Below are positions 54,751 through 63,985 of a DNA stretch of 64,000 nt, piece after piece (within the stretch, counting starts at the first letter, position 1; every line of letters begins with the position of its first letter). Source of the stretch: Pseudodesulfovibrio indicus. GTDB lineage: Bacteria; Desulfobacterota; Desulfovibrionia; Desulfovibrionales; Desulfovibrionaceae. The translations under genes and the position numbers were made by a program. Below the pieces are notes generated by a model. It did no database searches and had not been told where the DNA came from. It worked only from the letters and a program-made list of their open reading frames with translations. The stretch spans positions 2,728,001 through 2,792,000 of the forward strand of contig NZ_CP014206.1 in assembly GCF_001563225.1 (NCBI RefSeq). The letters run 5' to 3'.

Positions 54751-55251
54751 CTAGACGGCGCCCAGCGCCTCCTTCTCCTCGTTGTCGAGCAGGGAGTCCA
54801 TGTCGAGCAGGATCAGGAGCCGGTCCTCGAGCTTGCCCACGCCGTCGATGTAGTCGGAATCCATCCCGGCCACCACGGGCGGCGGGGGCTGCACGGAGTT
54901 GGCCGGAATGCGCAAGACCTCGGAGACCGCATCGACCACGAACCCGACGATGATCATGTCGATCTCGATGACGATGATCCGGGTATATTTGTCGTGCTCC
55001 TTGGAGCGCAGGCCGAACCGGCGGCGCATGTCCACGATGGGAATGACCTTGCCGCGCAGGTTGATGACCCCTTCGACGAACTCCGGTGCGCGCGGAACGT
55101 TGGTGATCTCCATGGTCCGGATGATCTCCTGGACCTGGAGGATGTTGACCCCGAACTCCTCGTCGCCGATGCTGAAGGTCACCAGCTGGATCAACTCCTG
55201 ATCGACTTCGACTTCTTCGGCGTCGAAAATATCTTCAGCTTCCAAGTTCAT
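54751..55251 (-). CDS. cheW: CheW chemotaxis coupling protein (second)
   Basis: A 166-residue CheW domain with IPRAP replaced by VPRAPEFVEGVINLRGKVIPIVDMRRRFG and an acidic N-terminal extension (about 20 residues). It differs from the CheW at 1146-1688 and may serve a different receptor array. It has its own promoter and stands between mfd and a divergent small gene. Confidence 0.95.
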   Translation of the reverse strand: MNLEAEDIFDAEEVEVDQELIQLVTFSIGDEEFGVNILQVQEIIRTMEITNVPRAPEFVEGVINLRGKVIPIVDMRRRFGLRSKEHDKYTRIIVIEIDMIIVGFVVDAVSEVLRIPANSVQPPPPVVAGMDSDYIDGVGKLEDRLLILLDMDSLLDNEEKEALGAV

Positions 55252-55578
55252 GGCATCCCCGTCTTGAGAGAGTCAAACAAGTAGAACTGGCACCGCGCCG
55301 ACAGCTTCAGAATTTGGCAACCCTGCCCTTTTTTGTCAATGAGAATATCCAGCCGTTCGGAATCCTTGGAAAGAGTCGCCATTCCATCCCTGCCCGACCC
55401 GGCCCGGCCCGCCTCCCCCGCTTTTTTCGCCAATGAAACGACTCTGTTGTGACTTTTCTGCCATCGCGCCCGTACTGCGTGGTTGACGCTTATGGGATAA
55501 AGGGCTAACGTAAGTCGCACTACACATCTATTTATCTGATTTTTTTCACTTTTCGAAAAAGAGGGCAGGCTACAATAT
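55252..55578. other. 327-base divergent intergenic region
   Basis: It contains the minus-strand promoter TTGACA (55339-55334), 17 bases, CAAATT (55316-55311) facing cheW. On the plus side a TTTTTTCACTTTTCG stretch and GGCAGG precede the small gene at 55579. No gene, tRNA or repeat was recognised in it. Confidence 0.5.
55311..55339 (-). promoter_or_regulatory. sigma-70 promoter of second cheW
   Basis: A perfect TTGACA (minus strand 55339-55334), 17-base spacer and CAAATT -10. The -10 is weak, and the leader to the ATG is about 50 bases. Confidence 0.45.
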
Positions 55579-55794
55579 ATGGGTCAATACGCCAGTTTCA
55601 GCGACAACGACACCCTTGAGGCTCAGGTAAAAACCCTGGCCGACGACGAACTTCTCGACTTCTGGGAGGAAACCCAACAGCTTGCAAGGATGCTGGATCA
55701 GGCGGAACAGACGGACCTGGAATACAACCCGGAATACGAGAGGGTTATCCTCCAGGAACTGCAATACCGGACCTGCTTCAAGGGCCGTTCCTAG
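55579..55794 (+). CDS. small conserved-looking hypothetical protein
   Basis: A 71-residue acidic, helical protein (SDNDTLEAQVKTLADDELLDFWEE, TQQLARMLDQ, ERVILQELQYR). No family recognised and no membrane segment. It has a terminator of its own and lies between divergent cheW and convergent ugd. Its high coding GC at third positions and the terminator support a real gene. Confidence 0.65.
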   Translation: MGQYASFSDNDTLEAQVKTLADDELLDFWEETQQLARMLDQAEQTDLEYNPEYERVILQELQYRTCFKGRS

Positions 55795-55813
55795 ACGTTT
55801 CCCGAACCAACGC

Positions 55814-55850
55814 AAAACTCCCCGCCTCTGCCGAGACGGGGAGTTTTTTT
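55814..55850. terminator. bidirectional terminator
   Basis: AAAACTCCCCG paired with CGGGGAGTTTT, then T7 on the plus strand; four A residues on the left serve ugd on the minus strand. Confidence 0.9.
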
Positions 55851-55870
55851 ACGGCTGCGGCCGAGCCGCC

Positions 55871-57208
55871 CTATTCGACGGGCGTGCGGCCGATGGAGAA
55901 GTAGGCGAAGCCCGCCTTGCCCATGCGCTCGGGGACGTACAGGTTGCGTCCGTCGAAGACCAGGGGCGCGGTCATGGCCGCCTTGATGCGGTCGAAATCC
56001 GGGTTGCGGAACTGGTTCCAGTCGGTGATCACGGCCAGGGCGTCCGCCCCGTCCAGCACGGCGTACTGGCTGTCCACGATTTCCAGGTTCTCCAGGTGGC
56101 CGATCTCTCCGCGGGCGCGGGCGTTGGCCACCGGGTCGAAGGCCCGGACCTTCATGCCCAGCGCGGTCAGGTCCTTGATGACCTCAATGGCCGAGGCCTC
56201 GCGGATGTCGTCGGTGTTGGCCTTGAAGGCGATGCCCCAGATGGCCAGGGTGCGGCCCTTCACCCCGCCCTGCGGCTCGAAGTACGCCTTGATCTTGTCG
56301 GCCAGGACGTGCTTCTGGGCGTTGTTGACCTCGTCCACGGAGCGGATCAGGCGGGCGTCGTAGCCGTGCTCGGCGGCGGTGCCGATGAGCGCCTTGACGT
56401 CCTTGGGAAAGCAGGAGCCGCCGTAGCCCACGCCGGGGTAGATGAAGGAGTAGCCGATACGGGAATCGGAGCCGATGCCGGCGCGGACCTCGGACACGTC
56501 CGCCCCCACCCGCTCGCAGATGTTGGCCACTTCGTTGATGAAGGAAATCTTGGTCGCCAGCATGCAGTTGGCCGCGTACTTGGTCATCTCGGCAGAGCGA
56601 ACGCCCATGACGATAAGCTTCTCGCGGCTGCGGGCGAACGGGGCGTACAGGGACTGGATGGTCTTGGCCGAATGCTCGTCCCCGGTGCCGACGATGACCC
56701 GGTCGGGCTTCATGAAGTCGTTGACCGCGTCGCCCTCCTTGAGGAACTCGGGATTGGAGACCACGTCGAAGGCGATGTCCTCGCCGCGCTCGGCAAGCTC
56801 CCCGGCGATGATCCCGCGCACCCGGTCGGCGGTGCCCACGGGTACGGTGGACTTGTCCACCACGATCTTGGGCGAGGTCATTTTCCGGCCGATCTCGCGG
56901 GCCACGGCGTCCACGTAGCTCAGGTCGCAGGAGCCGTCCTCGCCGCAGGGGGTGCCCACGGTGATGAAGACCACCTCGGCCTCGGCCATGCCCTCGCCCA
57001 AGTCGGTGGTAAAGTGCAGGCGGCCCTGCTCGGTGTTGCGCTTGACCAGGTCTTCGAGGCCCGGCTCGTAGATGTGGACCTTGCCGCTCTCCAGGGTCTC
57101 CACGACCTTGGGGTTGACGTCCACGCAGAAGATATTGTTTCCCATTTCGGCGAAGCAGGCCGCGGAAACAAGTCCCACGTAGCCGGTGCCGACAATGCAT
57201 ACATTCAT
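55871..57208 (-). CDS. ugd: UDP-glucose 6-dehydrogenase
   Basis: A 445-residue NAD enzyme oxidising UDP-glucose to UDP-glucuronate for surface polysaccharides. The NAD fold begins CIVGTGYVGLVSAACFAEMG, and the catalytic cysteine is in PGVGYGGSCFPKD (about 265), with NEFLKEGDAV-type substrate motifs (NPEFLKEGDAVNDF) and FKANTDDIREA near the C-terminus. A single gene; no polysaccharide cluster is adjacent. Confidence 0.97.
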   Translation of the reverse strand: MNVCIVGTGYVGLVSAACFAEMGNNIFCVDVNPKVVETLESGKVHIYEPGLEDLVKRNTEQGRLHFTTDLGEGMAEAEVVFITVGTPCGEDGSCDLSYVDAVAREIGRKMTSPKIVVDKSTVPVGTADRVRGIIAGELAERGEDIAFDVVSNPEFLKEGDAVNDFMKPDRVIVGTGDEHSAKTIQSLYAPFARSREKLIVMGVRSAEMTKYAANCMLATKISFINEVANICERVGADVSEVRAGIGSDSRIGYSFIYPGVGYGGSCFPKDVKALIGTAAEHGYDARLIRSVDEVNNAQKHVLADKIKAYFEPQGGVKGRTLAIWGIAFKANTDDIREASAIEVIKDLTALGMKVRAFDPVANARARGEIGHLENLEIVDSQYAVLDGADALAVITDWNQFRNPDFDRIKAAMTAPLVFDGRNLYVPERMGKAGFAYFSIGRTPVE

Positions 57209-57383
57209 AGGTAATGCTCCGGATAGGGTTTCTATTCTTGTCAGGCCAAGCCGATACCCCGTACCGGCAAGCGCGTCAATATGAGAGAGAATTGTTGCCG
57301 GATTGGTACAACTATTGCCATTCGGACCCAGGTGACTTAATCAATGGGGATACTACGCAATCAGGCACTCGGAGGATGATAAG

Positions 57384-58109
57384 ATGCCGGTACTCGTTGT
57401 CAACGTCGATCATGTGGCCACCCTGCGCCAGGCCAGAATGGGCATCGAGCCCGAACCCGTAACCGCCGCCTACATGGCGGAGATGGCCGGGGCAACGGGC
57501 ATCATCGTCCACCTGCGCGAGGACCGCCGCCACATCCAGGACCGCGATGTGGAGCTGATCAGGAAGACCTGCAACACCCGCCTGCACCTGGAGATGGCCG
57601 CGACCAAGGAGATGCAGTCCATCGCCCTGTCCGTCATGCCGGAGATGGTCTGCCTGGTGCCGGAAAAGCGCCAGGAACTGACCACCGAGGGCGGCCTGAA
57701 CTGCATCGGCCGCGAAAAGGAGCTCAAGAAGTTCCTGGCCCCCATCCACGACAAGGGCATCCGCGCCAGCCTGTTCATCGACGCCGACCCCAAGCAGATC
57801 GAGGCCGCCGTGGCCACGGGCGCGGAGTTCATCGAAATCCACACCGGCCACTACGCCGACGCCAAGGAATACGGCGCGCGCCAGGTGGAGCTGCAAAAGA
57901 TCATCAAGGGCGTGGCCCTGGCCAAGGACGTGGGCCTCAAGGTCAACCTCGGCCACGGCCTGAACTACCGCAACATCCTGAACTTCAAGGACGTCCCCGG
58001 CATCAGCGAGTACTCCATCGGCCACGCCATCATGGCCCGCGCCATCTACGTGGGGTTGGACCGCGCGGTCAGGGACATGGCCGGGCTCATCCGGACCTTC
58101 GCGGACTAG
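57384..58109 (+). CDS. pdxJ: pyridoxine 5'-phosphate synthase
   Basis: A 241-residue TIM-barrel enzyme that forms pyridoxine phosphate from aminohydroxyacetone phosphate and deoxyxylulose phosphate. N-terminus [45 protein letters not shown] and the ending [20 protein letters not shown] match PdxJ. It supplies PLP, used by the NifS and CysK enzymes. GGAGGATGATAAG precedes the ATG. First gene of a seven-gene run. Confidence 0.97.
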   Translation: MPVLVVNVDHVATLRQARMGIEPEPVTAAYMAEMAGATGIIVHLREDRRHIQDRDVELIRKTCNTRLHLEMAATKEMQSIALSVMPEMVCLVPEKRQELTTEGGLNCIGREKELKKFLAPIHDKGIRASLFIDADPKQIEAAVATGAEFIEIHTGHYADAKEYGARQVELQKIIKGVALAKDVGLKVNLGHGLNYRNILNFKDVPGISEYSIGHAIMARAIYVGLDRAVRDMAGLIRTFAD

Positions 58110-58112
58110 CGG

Positions 58113-58487
58113 ATGATACTGGGAACGGGCATCGACCTGACCGAGCTGGACCGCATCCGGGATCTCTGGAACCGCTTCGGCCGCAAGTTCGCGGCCAGGG
58201 TGCTGACCGAGCGCGAGCTGGCCCAGCTGCCGGAAAAGAACCCGGTCCCCCGGCTGGGGGCGTTGTTCGCGGCCAAAGAAGCTGCGGTCAAGGCGCTCGG
58301 CACGGGCTTTGCCCAGGGCATCCACTTCAAGTGCGTGGAGATCATCCACAACCCCAACGGCAAGCCGGAGATCTACTTCCTCGGCGAGGGGCTGGCCCGA
58401 TGCGAGGACATGGGCGTGACGGGCGCGCACGTCTCCCTGACCCACTCCCGTGACACCGCCGCCGCCACCGTGATACTGGAAGGATAG
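58113..58487 (+). CDS. acpS: holo-[acyl-carrier-protein] synthase
   Basis: A 124-residue phosphopantetheinyl transferase that activates acyl carrier protein. ILGTGIDLTELDRI (Mg2+ Asp), FAAKEAAVKALGTGF and HVSLTHSRDTAAATVILE are the AcpS motifs. It starts 3 bases after pdxJ, a common pairing. Confidence 0.96.
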   Translation: MILGTGIDLTELDRIRDLWNRFGRKFAARVLTERELAQLPEKNPVPRLGALFAAKEAAVKALGTGFAQGIHFKCVEIIHNPNGKPEIYFLGEGLARCEDMGVTGAHVSLTHSRDTAAATVILEG

Positions 58488-58517
58488 CCCGGAAACCCCC
58501 AACATTCAGGAGTATTC

Positions 58518-60062
58518 ATGCTGCTGCCCCTCCCGACTCCCGCCGAAATGGCCCTGTGGGACAGGGAAACCATAGAGACCGTCGGCATCCCCGGCGTGAC
58601 CCTCATGGAGTGCGCCGCGCGCGAGGCGGTCAACGTCCTCCTGGAGGAGTTCGGCCCGGTGACCGGCGCGGTGATCCACTGCTTTGCCGGGTCCGGCAAC
58701 AACGGCGGCGACGCCTTCGCCATGGCCCGGCACCTCGCCGACCTGGGGGCCGAAGTCACGGTCTTCCACACCAAGCCCAAGAAGCGCTACCGGGGCGAGA
58801 CCCGCACCAACCTGCTCTGGGCGCAGAAACTCGGCGTCCCCCTGTTCCATCTTTCCGGCGTGGACCTCGCCGCCCTGCCCCAACCCGACGTGATCGTGGA
58901 CGGGCTGCTCGGCACCGGATTCGAGGGCGAGCTGCGCGACGACGTGCTGGCCCTGGTCCGCACCGTGAACCGGCTCGGCGAACGCGCCTTCGTGCTGGCC
59001 GTGGACATCCCGTCGGGCTTAAGCGGCCTGACCGGGCGTCCGCTGCCCGAGGCGGTCTTGGCCGACGCCACGGCCACCTTCCAGTCGCCCAAGCTCGGCC
59101 TGCTCATGCCCGAGGCCGCGCCCTACGCGGGCGACCTCCACGTCTGCCCCATCGGCATCCCGCTCAAGGTCCAGGAGGACAACCCGGTCCGCCACCACCT
59201 GCTCACCGGCGAAATCATGGACGTCGTCCCCGCGCCCGCCCCGGACATGCACAAGGGCAAGGGCGGGCACGTCCTGATCGTGGGCGGCAGCCGGGGACTG
59301 ACCGGCGCGCCGCACCTGGCCGCGCTGGGCGCGCTGCGCAGCGGGGCCGGACTGGCCACCGTGGCCTGCCCCGCCGGGCTGGCCGACGCGGTCAAGGCGG
59401 GCTCCCCGGACATCATGACCCTGCCCCTGGGCGACGGCGAGGACTGGACCCCGGCCATGACCACGGCCCTGGCCCCCGAACTTGCCCGGTTCGACGCCGT
59501 GGTCCTCGGGCCCGGCATGGGCCGCACGCCCGCCGCAACGGCCTTCGTCCTCGCCTTCCTGGCCGGTTGCGACCTGCCCGTGGTCGTGGACGCGGACGGC
59601 CTGTTCGCCCTGGCCTCGGCCCCCGGCGGCCTGGCCCAATTGGCGGAACGGACCGTGCTCACCCCGCACCCCGGCGAGATGGCCCGGCTGCTCGGCACGG
59701 ACGCGCCGGCCATCCAGGCGGACCGCATCGGCGCGGTCAACCGATTTCTCACCCGCTGCGACGCCACCCTGGTGCTCAAGGGCGCGGCCACCCTGGTGGC
59801 CGACCCGGACCTGACCTGCGTCAGCCCCTTTGCCGAGCCCAACCTGGCCGTGGGCGGCTCGGGCGACGTCCTGTCCGGCGTCATCGGCTCGCTCATGGCC
59901 CGCGGGCTCACGCCCATGGAAGCCGCCTGCGCCGGAGTCTTCTGGCACGGGTTGGCCGGAGAATACCTGAATCACGAATTTCCCGAACGCGGCAATCTCG
60001 CGTCCGAAATAGCCAACACGCTGCCCCACGCCGCGGCAGCCTTCATCAAGGAGCTCGATTAA
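58518..60062 (+). CDS. nnr: bifunctional NAD(P)H-hydrate epimerase/dehydratase
   Basis: A 514-residue metabolite-repair enzyme. The N-terminal YjeF epimerase (about 1-215: FAGSGNNGGDAFAMARHL, VVDGLLGTGFEG) interconverts NAD(P)HX epimers, and the C-terminal ADP-dependent dehydratase (about 225-510: KGKGGHVLIVGGS, GPGMGRTP, LTPHPGEMARLL, AVGGSGDVLSGVIG) restores NAD(P)H. Its TAA stop shares a base with the next ATG. Confidence 0.96.
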   Translation: MLLPLPTPAEMALWDRETIETVGIPGVTLMECAAREAVNVLLEEFGPVTGAVIHCFAGSGNNGGDAFAMARHLADLGAEVTVFHTKPKKRYRGETRTNLLWAQKLGVPLFHLSGVDLAALPQPDVIVDGLLGTGFEGELRDDVLALVRTVNRLGERAFVLAVDIPSGLSGLTGRPLPEAVLADATATFQSPKLGLLMPEAAPYAGDLHVCPIGIPLKVQEDNPVRHHLLTGEIMDVVPAPAPDMHKGKGGHVLIVGGSRGLTGAPHLAALGALRSGAGLATVACPAGLADAVKAGSPDIMTLPLGDGEDWTPAMTTALAPELARFDAVVLGPGMGRTPAATAFVLAFLAGCDLPVVVDADGLFALASAPGGLAQLAERTVLTPHPGEMARLLGTDAPAIQADRIGAVNRFLTRCDATLVLKGAATLVADPDLTCVSPFAEPNLAVGGSGDVLSGVIGSLMARGLTPMEAACAGVFWHGLAGEYLNHEFPERGNLASEIANTLPHAAAAFIKELD

Positions 60063-60511
60063 TGCTGAAAGCCAAAGACATCATGTCCACCGACTGCATC
60101 ACCCTGACCCCGGACACCGACATCACCGAAGCGGCCAAGACCCTTCTGGAAAAGAAGATCAACGGCGCGCCCGTGGTGGACGAAGGCACCGTGGTCGGCG
60201 TGCTCTGCCAGTCCGACCTGGTGGCCCAGCAGAAGAAGGTCACCCTGCCCTCCTTCTTCACCCTGCTGGACGGGGTCTTCCCCCTCTCCTCCCACGACGA
60301 GTTGGAGCGAGAGATGACCAAGATCGCGGCCACCAAGGTCTCCGAGGCCATGACCCCGACCCCGACCTTCATCACCCCCGAGACCTCCATCGAGGACATC
60401 GCCACCATGATGGCCAACGAGAAACTCTACACCCTGCCCGTCATCGACAACGGCGCCCTGGTGGGCGTTGTCGGCAAGGAAGACGTACTCAAGACCCTGC
60501 TCAAGGGCTAG
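60062..60511 (+). CDS. CBS-domain pair protein
   Basis: A 149-residue protein consisting of two CBS domains (about 5-55 KAKDIMSTDCITLTPDTDI..APVVDEGTVVGVLCQSDL, and about 90-148 EAMTPTPTFITPETSIEDIA..LPVIDNGALVGVVGKEDVL). Such pairs bind adenine nucleotides as sensors. A substrate-specific partner is not evident. The start overlaps the nnr stop (TAATG). Confidence 0.9.
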   Translation: MLKAKDIMSTDCITLTPDTDITEAAKTLLEKKINGAPVVDEGTVVGVLCQSDLVAQQKKVTLPSFFTLLDGVFPLSSHDELEREMTKIAATKVSEAMTPTPTFITPETSIEDIATMMANEKLYTLPVIDNGALVGVVGKEDVLKTLLKG

Positions 60512-60526
60512 GCGCGGCAGTCCGGA

Positions 60527-61023
60527 ATGGCCGTCACCCTGCACCTTGCGGACAGCGAGGCCACCGTGGCCCTGGGCCGCGCCCTGGCCTCGATCCTGTC
60601 CGGAATGCACGCCCCCCGGCTTTGCTCTTGCAAGGAGAACTCGGATCGGGCAAAACCACGTTGGTCAGGGGTTTCGTGGAATCCCTGCCCGGCGCGGACA
60701 TGGCCGAGGTCTCAAGCCCCAGCTTCAACATCTGCAACCTGTATCCCACGGAGCCGCGGGTGGCTCACTTCGACCTCTACCGTCTGGAGGGGATGGAGCC
60801 GGACGACGCCCTGTTCGACTGCCTGGAGGACCCGGCAACGATCACCGTCGTGGAGTGGATACAGTACCTGCCCCGGAAATATTGGCCCGATGAGGCCATT
60901 TTCCTGGAATGGACACCCTCGGACACTGGACGAAGCCTCGTGTTGCATGCAATGGGAGGAACGGCGCAGCAGGCCCTTGACGCCCTGCGCACTCGGAGAG
61001 AACCGCATCAGGAAGAGCAGTAG
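60527..61023 (+). pseudogene. tsaE: tsaE (t6A synthesis ATPase), frameshifted
   Basis: The N-terminus (AVTLHLADSEATVALGRALASILSG, from ATG 60527) is in one frame, and the P-loop GELGSGKTTLVRGF plus SPSFNICNLY, HFDLYRL and VVEWIQYLP are in another. The switch is in a run of six C at 60612-60617; seven C would give MHAPPALLLQGELG and one continuous protein of about 165 residues. TsaE assists TsaB/TsaD in forming N6-threonylcarbamoyladenosine on tRNA and is essential in most bacteria, so a consensus error or an alternative start (TTG 60622 would leave the first ~35 residues out) is more likely than loss. Confidence 0.8.
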
Positions 61024-61029
61024 CGAAAA

Positions 61030-62259
61030 ATGAACATCGTCGTACAAAAGTTCGGAGGCACGTCGGTCCGAAACCTGGAATGTCAACGCCAGGTCATGCA
61101 GAAGGTCCTTCGCCCCTACCGCGAAGGCAACAAGGTCATCGTGGTCCTGTCCGCCATGTCCGGTGAGACCAACCGGCTATTGGGCCTGGCGAACGAATGG
61201 TCCGAGAACCCGGACCCCGCTGAGGTCGACGCCCTTGTCTCCACCGGCGAGCAGGTCTCCTGCGCGCTGTTCGCCATGCTGCTCAAGCAGCAGGGCGTCA
61301 AATGCCGCTCGGTGCTCGGTTTCCAGGCCCCGGTCCACACCGACTGCGAATACGGCAAGGCCCGCATCACCGACATCGACGAGACCAAGCTCAAGGGCAT
61401 GCTCCAGGAGTACGACATCCTCGTGGTGGCCGGATTCCAGGGATGCGACGAGAACGGCCGCATCACCACCCTGGGCCGGGGCGGGTCCGACACCTCGGCA
61501 GTGGCCCTGGCCGCCGCCATCAAGGCCGACGTCTGCGAAATCTACACCGACGTGCCGGGCGTGTTCACCACCGACCCGAACATGTGCACCGACGCCCGCA
61601 AGCTGGACCGCATCGCCTATGACGAGATGCTCGAAATGGCCAGCATGGGTGCCAAAGTGCTCCAGATCCGGTCCGTCGAATTCGCCAAGAAATACAATGT
61701 AACCGTCCACGTCCGCTCCACCTTTTCCGACGAGCCGGGCACTATAGTCACCCAGGAGGATGAGACCATGGAAGCCGTACTTGTTTCCGGCATCGCATAC
61801 GACAAGGATCAAGCCCGCATCACGCTGATTCACCTCAAGGACACCCCCGGCGTGTCCGCCCAGATTTTCTCCCCCCTGGCCGAGCAGAAGATTCTCGTGG
61901 ACATGATCGTCCAGAACCCGTCCAAGGACGGCCTGACCGACATGACCTTCACCGTGCCCCGCGCCGACGTGAAGCAGACCATCAAGACCCTGGAAAAACT
62001 ACAATATGAAATTGGCTACGAGGAGCTGACCAGCAACCTGAACGTCGCCAAGGTGTCGATTATCGGCGTCGGCATGCGTAACCATTCCGGCGTGGCCTCC
62101 AAGGCCTTCCGGGCGCTTGCCGATGAGAACGTGAACATCCTGATGATAAGCACGTCCGAGATCAAGATCACCTGCCTGATCGACGACAAGTACACCGAAC
62201 TGGCCGTACGCACACTCCATAAAGCCTTCAACTTGGAGGAAGGCGAACACATCGAGTAG
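61030..62259 (+). CDS. lysC: aspartate kinase
   Basis: A 409-residue enzyme phosphorylating aspartate, first step to lysine, threonine, methionine and diaminopimelate. Kinase domain 1-240 (IVVQKFGGTSV, STGEQVS, GRGGSDTSAVALAAAI, YTDVPGVFTTDPN) and two C-terminal ACT domains (about 265-400) that bind the feedback inhibitors. Complete length. It begins 6 bases after tsaE and is followed at 3 bases by cimA. Confidence 0.96.
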   Translation: MNIVVQKFGGTSVRNLECQRQVMQKVLRPYREGNKVIVVLSAMSGETNRLLGLANEWSENPDPAEVDALVSTGEQVSCALFAMLLKQQGVKCRSVLGFQAPVHTDCEYGKARITDIDETKLKGMLQEYDILVVAGFQGCDENGRITTLGRGGSDTSAVALAAAIKADVCEIYTDVPGVFTTDPNMCTDARKLDRIAYDEMLEMASMGAKVLQIRSVEFAKKYNVTVHVRSTFSDEPGTIVTQEDETMEAVLVSGIAYDKDQARITLIHLKDTPGVSAQIFSPLAEQKILVDMIVQNPSKDGLTDMTFTVPRADVKQTIKTLEKLQYEIGYEELTSNLNVAKVSIIGVGMRNHSGVASKAFRALADENVNILMISTSEIKITCLIDDKYTELAVRTLHKAFNLEEGEHIE

Positions 62260-62262
62260 CCG

Positions 62263-63855
62263 ATGACAAACGTCACCATATACGACACGACTTTACGAGA
62301 CGGGGCTCAAGCCGAAGAACTGAATCTGACCACCCAGGACAAGGTGCGCATCGCGCACAAGCTGGATGAACTCGGCATTCACTACATCGAGGGCGGCTGG
62401 CCCGGCTCCAACCCGACGGACGGGAAATTCTTCGACGAGATAAAACACCACACCTTCGAAAACGCCAAGCTGACCGCCTTCGGGTCCACCCATCTGGCCA
62501 AGACAACGCCGGACAAGGACCCGAACCTGGCCGGGCTGCTGGAGGCCGAGACCCCGGTCGTGACCATCTTCGGCAAGACCTGGGACCTCCACGCCACCAC
62601 CGCCCTTGGGATCGAGCTGCCGCGCAACCTCGAACTGATCGCCAACTCCGTGGCCTACCTCAAGGCGCGGGTGGACGAGGTCATCTTCGACGCCGAGCAC
62701 TTCTTCGACGGGTTCAAGCACAACCGCGAATACGCCCTTGAGGCCCTGGCCGCCGCCCTGGAAGCGGGCGCGGACCGGATCATCCTCTGCGACACCAACG
62801 GCGGCACCCTCACCGGCGAGGTGGGCGAGGCCGTCAAGGCCGTGGCCGCCCGGTTCCCCGGAGCGAGCTTCGGCATCCACGCCCACAACGACTCCGAGCT
62901 GGCCGTGGCCAACTCCATCGAGGCCGTCCGCCTCGGCGCGAGCCAGGTCCAGGGGACCATCAACGGCTATGGCGAACGGTGCGGCAACGCCAACCTCTGC
63001 TCCGTGATCCCCAACCTGGAACTCAAGCTGGGCATCGGCGTCATCGGGGCCGAGAACCTCAAGCGACTCCGGCTGACCTCGAACTTCGTCAGCGAAATCG
63101 CCAACCTGCGCCCGTTCATGCGGCAGCCCTTCGTGGGCTCCTCCGCCTTTGCCCACAAGGGCGGCATCCACGTCAGCGCCATCCTCAAGGACTCACGCAC
63201 CTACGAGCACGTCACGCCCCAATCCGTGGGCAACGTGCAGCGCGTGCTGCTCTCGGACCAGGCGGGCAAGTCCAACATCCTGTTCAAGGCCCGCGAGCTG
63301 GGCTACGACCTGGACAAGAACGACCCCACCGTGGACCGGCTGCTCAAGGAGCTGAAGCAAAAGGAGAGCATGGGCTACGAATACTCCGTGGCCGACGCCT
63401 CCTTCGAGCTCGTGCTCCGCGAGGCGCTGGGCAAGCCGCTCGACTACTTCCACTTCCGCCACTTCTTCGTGGTGGACGCCAAGCGCGAGGAGGATGCCGA
63501 GCCGTTCACCGAGGCCACGGTCATCGTGGACGTCAAGGGCCAGCAGGAACACACCGCCGCCACCGGCATGGGCCCGGTCAACGCCCTGGACCGCGCCCTG
63601 CGCAAGGGCCTTGAACGGTTCTACCCCCGGCTCGGCGAGATCCGGCTGCTCGACTTCAAGGTCCGCGTCCTGTCCGGCGCGGTGCGCGACACCGGCGGCA
63701 CCGCCTCCTTTGTCCGCGTGCTCATCGAAACCGGCGACAAAACCGACCGCTGGACCACCATGGGCGTCTCCCACAACATCATCGAGGCCTCCTGGCAGGC
63801 CGTTGTCGACGCCATCAACTACAAGCTCTTCAAGGACGAATCCGCCGAGGCTTAA
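62263..63855 (+). CDS. cimA: (R)-citramalate synthase
   Basis: A 530-residue HMGL-like enzyme with an N-terminal barrel (IYDTTLRDGAQAEELNLT, GGWPGSNPTD, HAHNDSELAVANS, NGYGERCGNANL, HKGGIHVSA) and a C-terminal LeuA_dimer regulatory domain (about 400-525, VKVRVLSG-like ending). It lacks features separating it firmly from 2-isopropylmalate synthase; the GGWPGSNPTD and GERCGNANL forms and the CimA-type length support citramalate synthase, which makes isoleucine from pyruvate and acetyl-CoA. It is co-directional with lysC. Confidence 0.88.
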   Translation: MTNVTIYDTTLRDGAQAEELNLTTQDKVRIAHKLDELGIHYIEGGWPGSNPTDGKFFDEIKHHTFENAKLTAFGSTHLAKTTPDKDPNLAGLLEAETPVVTIFGKTWDLHATTALGIELPRNLELIANSVAYLKARVDEVIFDAEHFFDGFKHNREYALEALAAALEAGADRIILCDTNGGTLTGEVGEAVKAVAARFPGASFGIHAHNDSELAVANSIEAVRLGASQVQGTINGYGERCGNANLCSVIPNLELKLGIGVIGAENLKRLRLTSNFVSEIANLRPFMRQPFVGSSAFAHKGGIHVSAILKDSRTYEHVTPQSVGNVQRVLLSDQAGKSNILFKARELGYDLDKNDPTVDRLLKELKQKESMGYEYSVADASFELVLREALGKPLDYFHFRHFFVVDAKREEDAEPFTEATVIVDVKGQQEHTAATGMGPVNALDRALRKGLERFYPRLGEIRLLDFKVRVLSGAVRDTGGTASFVRVLIETGDKTDRWTTMGVSHNIIEASWQAVVDAINYKLFKDESAEA

Positions 63856-63857
63856 AA

Positions 63858-63985
63858 GCCTCCGGCGGTCGGGGGAAGGGGAAGGAAAAACCTTTCGAGA
63901 AAGGTTCTTTCCTTCCCCTTCCCCCGAACCCCCATCCCCTTCCTTTTCCAAAGCTTTGTATCGCCGCTTCGCGGGTTTCTAGCGC
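63858..63985 (+). repeat. G-rich palindromic repeat, second copy
   Basis: Modules in order: GCCTCCGGCGGTC, a long hairpin (63871-63925, near-perfect, GGGGGAAGGGGAAGG paired with CCTTCCCCTTCCCCC), AACCCCCATCCCC, TTTTCCAAAGCTTTG, TATCGCCGCTTCGCGG. The same modules occur at 8400-8496 on the opposite strand and in shortened form at 6336-6381. It begins 3 bases beyond the cimA stop, and the hairpin could act as a terminator. The window ends in what may be the start of another terminator (AAAAAAGCCCCC). Confidence 0.85.

Noticed and set aside
51178..55284. 1368-codon open frame on the plus strand
   Set aside because: It lies antisense across mfd and cheW, both recognisable families; high-GC genes commonly leave open antisense frames. 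Composition (Gly/Leu/His/Gln) is typical of such shadows.
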